From assembly GCA_017465475.1 (NCBI GenBank), contig JAFTWC010000041.1:1-64000 (forward strand): a stretch of 64,000 nucleotides of DNA. Reading direction: 5' to 3'. Origin of the DNA: Lachnospiraceae bacterium. GTDB taxonomy: Bacteria; Bacillota; Clostridia; Lachnospirales; Lachnospiraceae. Of the stretch, positions 60,463 through 64,000 are shown one piece after another (within the stretch, counting starts at the first letter, position 1; each line of letters opens with the position of its first letter). A program made the position numbers and the translations under genes. A model generated the notes under the pieces. The model saw nothing but the letters and a program-made list of their open reading frames with translations, ran no database searches and was not told where the DNA came from.

Positions 60463-61248
60463 ATGTTCGGTAATTCGGAAAAGAAAAAACGGAATAAGGA
60501 ATTAAAAAAACGTGCCGGACATCTTTCGGAGCGGGCGGCGTGCGGACTGCATTGTATTAAGATGGAAGATATCGGTGTGTACGCAGGAAAAACACCGATT
60601 ATCGAGCATGTGAACGTACATATTCATTGTGGTAAGTTGACGGCAATCATCGGTCGCAACGGTGCGGGAAAGTCCACCCTCATCAAAGCGATTCTCGGGG
60701 AAGTGCCTCATGTGGGAACCATAGAATTCCGTGACATGAAGGAGAATAAGGTAAAGAAGTTAAAAATCGGGTATGTACCGCAGCATCTGAATGTAAAGAA
60801 GGATGCTCCGGTAAGCGTGTATGATTTGTTTGCCAGCTGCATCAGCAGTATGCCGGTATTTTTATGTAAGAAACGTTCTTTGTATGATAAGATATTGAGC
60901 CGTCTTGCGTTGTTTGAGGCGGAGAATCTGATTGATAAACGACTGGGGGATTTGTCAGGAGGAGAGCTTCAAAGAGTACTGCTTTCCATTGCTTGTACCC
61001 CGGTGCCGAATTTGTTACTTTTGGATGAGCCGGTGTCCGGTGTGGACCGGAAGGGAATGGAATTATTTTACCGTACCATTCATAATTTGAAAGAGAAGTA
61101 TGATTTGTCCGTCATATTGGTGTCCCATGATTTGACGTTAGTGAAGGAGTATGCGGATTCCGTTATATTAATGGACAAGACGGTGTTAAAGGAAGGAAGC
61201 CCGGAAGAAGTGATGGAGAGCCCGGAATTTCATGAGATTTTCGGATAG
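60463..61248 (+). CDS. znuC: Zinc ABC transporter ATP-binding protein
   Basis: 261 residues with a basic N-terminal extension of ~30 residues. Walker A GRNGAGKSTLIK, signature LGDLSGGELQRVLLS, Walker B LLLLDEPVSGVD and switch VSHDLTLVKEY are intact. AAGGAGGAA precedes the ATG by 4 nt. It energises the permease encoded 42 bp downstream. Confidence 0.95.
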   Translation: MFGNSEKKKRNKELKKRAGHLSERAACGLHCIKMEDIGVYAGKTPIIEHVNVHIHCGKLTAIIGRNGAGKSTLIKAILGEVPHVGTIEFRDMKENKVKKLKIGYVPQHLNVKKDAPVSVYDLFASCISSMPVFLCKKRSLYDKILSRLALFEAENLIDKRLGDLSGGELQRVLLSIACTPVPNLLLLDEPVSGVDRKGMELFYRTIHNLKEKYDLSVILVSHDLTLVKEYADSVILMDKTVLKEGSPEEVMESPEFHEIFG

Positions 61249-61290
61249 GATAGAGCATGCAGTAAAGTTAAGAGAAAGGAGAAGGGACCG

Positions 61291-62094
61291 ATGGAATTCT
61301 TAAGCTACGGCTTTATGCGGAATGCGTTACTTGCGATTTGTATCATTACCCCGCTGTTCGGTATATTGGGGACCATGATTGTGAATAACCGGATGGCGTT
61401 TTTTTCTGATGCCTTGGGGCATTCGGCCCTGACCGGAATGGCCATCGGAGTGCTTCTCGGCTTCGCGGGAACGGATCTTCCGATGCTTCTGTTTGCCCTG
61501 TTGTTTGCTCTTTTGTTAAATCATATGAAACGGAAGAGTTCAGCATCAACGGATACGATTATTTCCGTGTTTTCCTCGCTCGGTACGGCGGTGGGACTGG
61601 TGGTGTTATCCCGCGGAGGTAATTTTTCCAAGTATTCCGCACTTTTAGTGGGTGACATTTTAAGTATTACGGTAAAAGAGATTTTGTGTTTGGTGGGTGT
61701 TTTGACCCTGACACTGTTGTTTTGGTTATTTTGTTTTAACAAGCTTCATGCCTGCAGCGTGAATAAGAGCCTTGCAAAAAGTAAGGGGATTCCGGTGCGG
61801 CTCATTGAGGATTTGTTTGCAATATTGATTGCGATAATCGTAATGCTTTCCATTAAATGGGTGGGTATTTTGATTATAAATGCGTTACTGATTTTACCGG
61901 CGGCTGCGGCGGCAAATATTTCGTCCAATATGAGGGAGTATCATTTGTTTTCTGTGATTTTGTCCGTGGCGTCGGGACTGATTGGTCTGGTGCTTTCCTA
62001 TTATCTGAATGCGGCTGCGGGGCCTACGATTGTGATTGTGGCAGCGGTGTTTTTCGGAGCTACCTTTTTTGCCAGACCGCTGTTCCGGACATAA
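61291..62094 (+). CDS. znuB: Zinc ABC transporter permease
   Basis: 267 residues, about eight transmembrane segments of the ABC-3 family: GTMIVNNRMAFFSDALGHSALTGMAIG early, SILLVGDILSITVKEI-type segment in the middle and LLILPAAAAANISSNMREY near 205. It forms the zinc channel with ZnuC. AGAAAGGAGAAGG precedes the ATG. No Zur-type operator was recognised. Confidence 0.94.
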   Translation: MEFLSYGFMRNALLAICIITPLFGILGTMIVNNRMAFFSDALGHSALTGMAIGVLLGFAGTDLPMLLFALLFALLLNHMKRKSSASTDTIISVFSSLGTAVGLVVLSRGGNFSKYSALLVGDILSITVKEILCLVGVLTLTLLFWLFCFNKLHACSVNKSLAKSKGIPVRLIEDLFAILIAIIVMLSIKWVGILIINALLILPAAAAANISSNMREYHLFSVILSVASGLIGLVLSYYLNAAAGPTIVIVAAVFFGATFFARPLFRT

Positions 62095-62162
62095 AGTTTG
62101 AGAGGTGTAAAGGATAAGCAGCGTAACGCAAGTTTATTTTACAAATGGGAGGATTTTAAAGT

Positions 62163-63284
62163 ATGCAGGAGAAGGACATTTACAAACGGATTTTGGTAAA
62201 CTTCCTGGTGACCTTGGTGGCAGTGTTGCTTTGCGTATTGTTTTTAGGAGATGCGCTTCGCTTCTTTTTGCCGTTTGTCATCGGTTTTTTCATTGCGGCC
62301 ATTGCGAATCCGATGGTTCGTTTTTTGGAAAAGAAAGTGAAGGTAAAGCGTAAGTACGGCTCGGCGATTATTATTGTGTTTGTATTGGCAGTGGTCATCG
62401 GTGTGCTGTATGTAATCTGCTATTTCCTTGGTCGTGAGCTGGTGGATTTGGTTGGAGATTTGCCGGAGTTGTTTGAGGAAGCGCAAGCGTTGTTAGTAAA
62501 ACTGTCCGATGAGTTTTACGGAATTTACGAGAAGCTTCCGGAAATGATGCAGAGCGGAATCGATAGTATAGGTACAGGTCTGGAAAACTGGTTGGGGAAA
62601 GCCGGTTCCGAGATTAAGTTGCCGACTATCAGTGCGGCCGGCAGTTATGTGGGCAGCTTTGTGGAAGGTATTTTGATTGCGATCATTACCATTCTTGCAG
62701 CATATTTCTTTATTGCGGACAGAGATAAGCTGGTGGAAGGAATCAAGAAGATTACACCGAAGTCCGTACAGGAATATTACAGCCTTGTAATGAACAATAT
62801 TAAGTCTGCCATCGGCGGATATTTCAAGGCGCAGTTTAAGATTATGCTAATTATCATTGTGATATTGTTTATCGGATTTGCGGCACTTGGTGTGAATCAT
62901 TCCTTCCTGCTGGCACTGCTTACGGCATTTTTGGATTTGCTCCCGGTGTTCGGTACCGGTACCATCATCGGCCCGTGGGTTGTGGTGGACATTATTACGG
63001 GAAAGTACATTGAAGCAGTGGTTCTTACGATTTTGTATTTGGTGTGCCAGTTTACAAAACAATTATTGCAGCCGAAGATGGTGGGTGACAGCATCGGCTT
63101 AAATCCGCTTCTTACGTTGTTCTTTATGTTTGTAGGTTATCGGTTCGGCGGAATTCTCGGTATGATTATCGGTATTCCGGTGGGCATGATTGTGGTGAAT
63201 TTTTATCGTATCGGTGTGTTTGACCGGTTGATTCGCGGATTTAAGATTATTGCAAACAGTATTAATGAGTATCGGAAGTATTAG
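62163..63284 (+). CDS. AI-2E-family transporter
   Basis: 373 residues with about eight transmembrane segments: two near the N-terminus (VNFLVTLVAVLLCVLFLG, FFLPFVIGFFIAAIANPMVRFLEK), a soluble middle, then FKIMLIIIVILFIGFAALGVNHSFLLALLTAFLDLLPVFGTG, the family hallmark, and LQPKMVGDSIGLNPLLTLFFMFVGYR. Despite the name most members are exporters of unknown substrate or ion antiporters. GGGAGG precedes the ATG. It ends 20 bp before the last gene. Confidence 0.9.
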   Translation: MQEKDIYKRILVNFLVTLVAVLLCVLFLGDALRFFLPFVIGFFIAAIANPMVRFLEKKVKVKRKYGSAIIIVFVLAVVIGVLYVICYFLGRELVDLVGDLPELFEEAQALLVKLSDEFYGIYEKLPEMMQSGIDSIGTGLENWLGKAGSEIKLPTISAAGSYVGSFVEGILIAIITILAAYFFIADRDKLVEGIKKITPKSVQEYYSLVMNNIKSAIGGYFKAQFKIMLIIIVILFIGFAALGVNHSFLLALLTAFLDLLPVFGTGTIIGPWVVVDIITGKYIEAVVLTILYLVCQFTKQLLQPKMVGDSIGLNPLLTLFFMFVGYRFGGILGMIIGIPVGMIVVNFYRIGVFDRLIRGFKIIANSINEYRKY

Positions 63285-63304
63285 TCGGGAAAGGAGCGGC
63301 GGAT

Positions 63305-64000
63305 ATGGCAGAACAGGAAGGGATTTCCGTAGAAGAATTAAATGAGCTTCTTTCCCGTTATGCCATCGGAAAGAAGCCGTTAGCCGCACTGCTCGGTTGG
63401 GGTGCGACTACTGTTCTTCGCTATGCGGAGGGGATTACTCCGGCGGGGGAGTACGGCATGCAATTAAGGCGACTGTATGAGGAACCGCTCTATTATTTCG
63501 ATGTGTTGGAAAAAAATAAAGAAAAGCTTACACCGGTTGCTTATAAAAAGAGCAAAAACGCGGTAATTGCTTATTTGTCTGCTTCCAAGCTATGGTGCGG
63601 AGTGCAGTATATTCTTGAACGGGCCAAGGGGGATGTTTCCCCTATGCGTGTGGTGATGACCCTTTATTATGCCCAGGCTTTTTCGCTCGGTCTGACCGAC
63701 AAGGCTTTGTTTTGGGAAGAGTGTGAGCTGTCAGAGGCGGGAGTGCCCTATATGCAGTGTTACGAACAGTTAAAGCAAAACGGAATTCGCCAACGTTTTT
63801 CCGCAGACGGCTTTTTTTCGGAGGAAGAGGAGGCATTTTTGTTTGCGGCATACCGGATGCTTTTATGGTACGGCCCGGCAGAGCTGGAGCAGGTCTTTTC
63901 CGCAGAACGGAAATACCTTCGCATCAGTCGAATGGAAGGTGGCGGAAAGAAAATAAAAAATGCTGCCATCGGCGGATTTTTTAAAAAGGTAGTGCAGGGG
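63305..64000 (+). CDS. SocA/Panacea-like domain protein with N-terminal HTH, 3' end cut by window
   Basis: The frame is open from ATG 63305 (AAGGAG ahead) to the window end, giving 232 residues so far. The N-terminal ~60 residues look like an XRE/MqsA-type HTH (EELNELLSRYAIGKKPLAALLGW..TTVLRYAEG). About 95-165 resemble the Panacea/SocA (DUF4065) domain: YILERAKGDVSPMRVVMTLYYAQAFSLGLTDKALFWEEC and EAGVPYMQCYEQLKQNG. Panacea domains often serve as antitoxins. No toxin is seen in the visible part; it may lie beyond the edge. Minus-strand frames here are shadows. Confidence 0.7.
   Translation, partial: MAEQEGISVEELNELLSRYAIGKKPLAALLGWGATTVLRYAEGITPAGEYGMQLRRLYEEPLYYFDVLEKNKEKLTPVAYKKSKNAVIAYLSASKLWCGVQYILERAKGDVSPMRVVMTLYYAQAFSLGLTDKALFWEECELSEAGVPYMQCYEQLKQNGIRQRFSADGFFSEEEEAFLFAAYRMLLWYGPAELEQVFSAERKYLRISRMEGGGKKIKNAAIGGFFKKVVQG

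Overview
The window looks like the chromosome of a spore-forming, flagellated, fermentative anaerobe of class Clostridia, most likely a Lachnospiraceae-type organism. The evidence is a bifunctional adhE, two [FeFe]-hydrogenase-type proteins, spore genes (spoVT, yabP, yabQ, spoIIE), the Firmicutes order divIC-spoIIE-tilS-hpt-ftsH, a sigma-D-type flagellin promoter, a CIRCE heat-shock operator and AGGAGG ribosome sites before most genes. I cannot name the genus. I saw no rRNA, tRNA or CRISPR array.

Layout. (1) 0-10 kb: the end of an AraC regulator, an HPr/Crh-like protein, then a tightly packed redox operon: adhE, an APH-fold kinase, two small [2Fe-2S] proteins, a PAS-containing hydrogenase-like protein, a PP2C/SpoIIE-type phosphatase and a second hydrogenase. 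Two Rex-like operators lie exactly 50 bp apart in front of adhE. (2) 10-11.5 kb: yitT, a transposase remnant, a CIRCE-controlled hsp20 and a MITE-like element. (3) 11.6-21.1 kb: phosphate regulon: alkaline phosphatase, yibE/F, pstSCAB-phoU and a phoP/phoR-type two-component system. Matching Pho-box-like sequences precede phoA and pstS. (4) 21.2-30.5 kb: an ECF S component, a decayed prephenate dehydrogenase, spoVT, HU, yabO/rqcP, yabP, yabQ, divIC, a short spoIIE, tilS, hpt and ftsH. (5) 30.6-38.2 kb: a GH13 amylase-type enzyme, small membrane proteins, endonuclease III, an exonuclease, a VanW protein and an Rpn-like nuclease.

(6) 38.6-58.3 kb: a surface or flagellar glycan island around flagellin. 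It holds a glucose-1-phosphate cytidylyltransferase, glycosyltransferases, a polysaccharide pyruvyl transferase-like protein and a Rossmann/SGNH-like protein. These are followed by an acyl carrier protein, an amino-acid-adenylating enzyme and a PLP decarboxylase, then two radical SAM proteins flanking a 1129-residue protein. That protein joins a GT2, an ILEI-like domain, an SGNH-like domain and a citrate-lyase-ligase-like nucleotidyltransferase. The stretch 40.4-50.3 kb is visibly more A/T-rich than its neighbours and looks acquired. A decayed YefM/YoeB pair, flagellin with a structured leader, an 84-nt tandem repeat, hipBA and a large GT2-TPR protein follow. (7) 58.4-64 kb: a DUF368 lipid-carrier transporter, a znuA-C-B zinc transporter, an AI-2E-family protein and a SocA/Panacea-like protein cut by the right edge.

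The best candidate for an undescribed system is the carrier-protein cassette with its multidomain partner (43.0-51.3 kb). My inference is that an amino acid is activated, loaded on the carrier, decarboxylated and passed to a glycan on flagellin or the cell surface. All family calls were made by eye from motifs; no database search was run.
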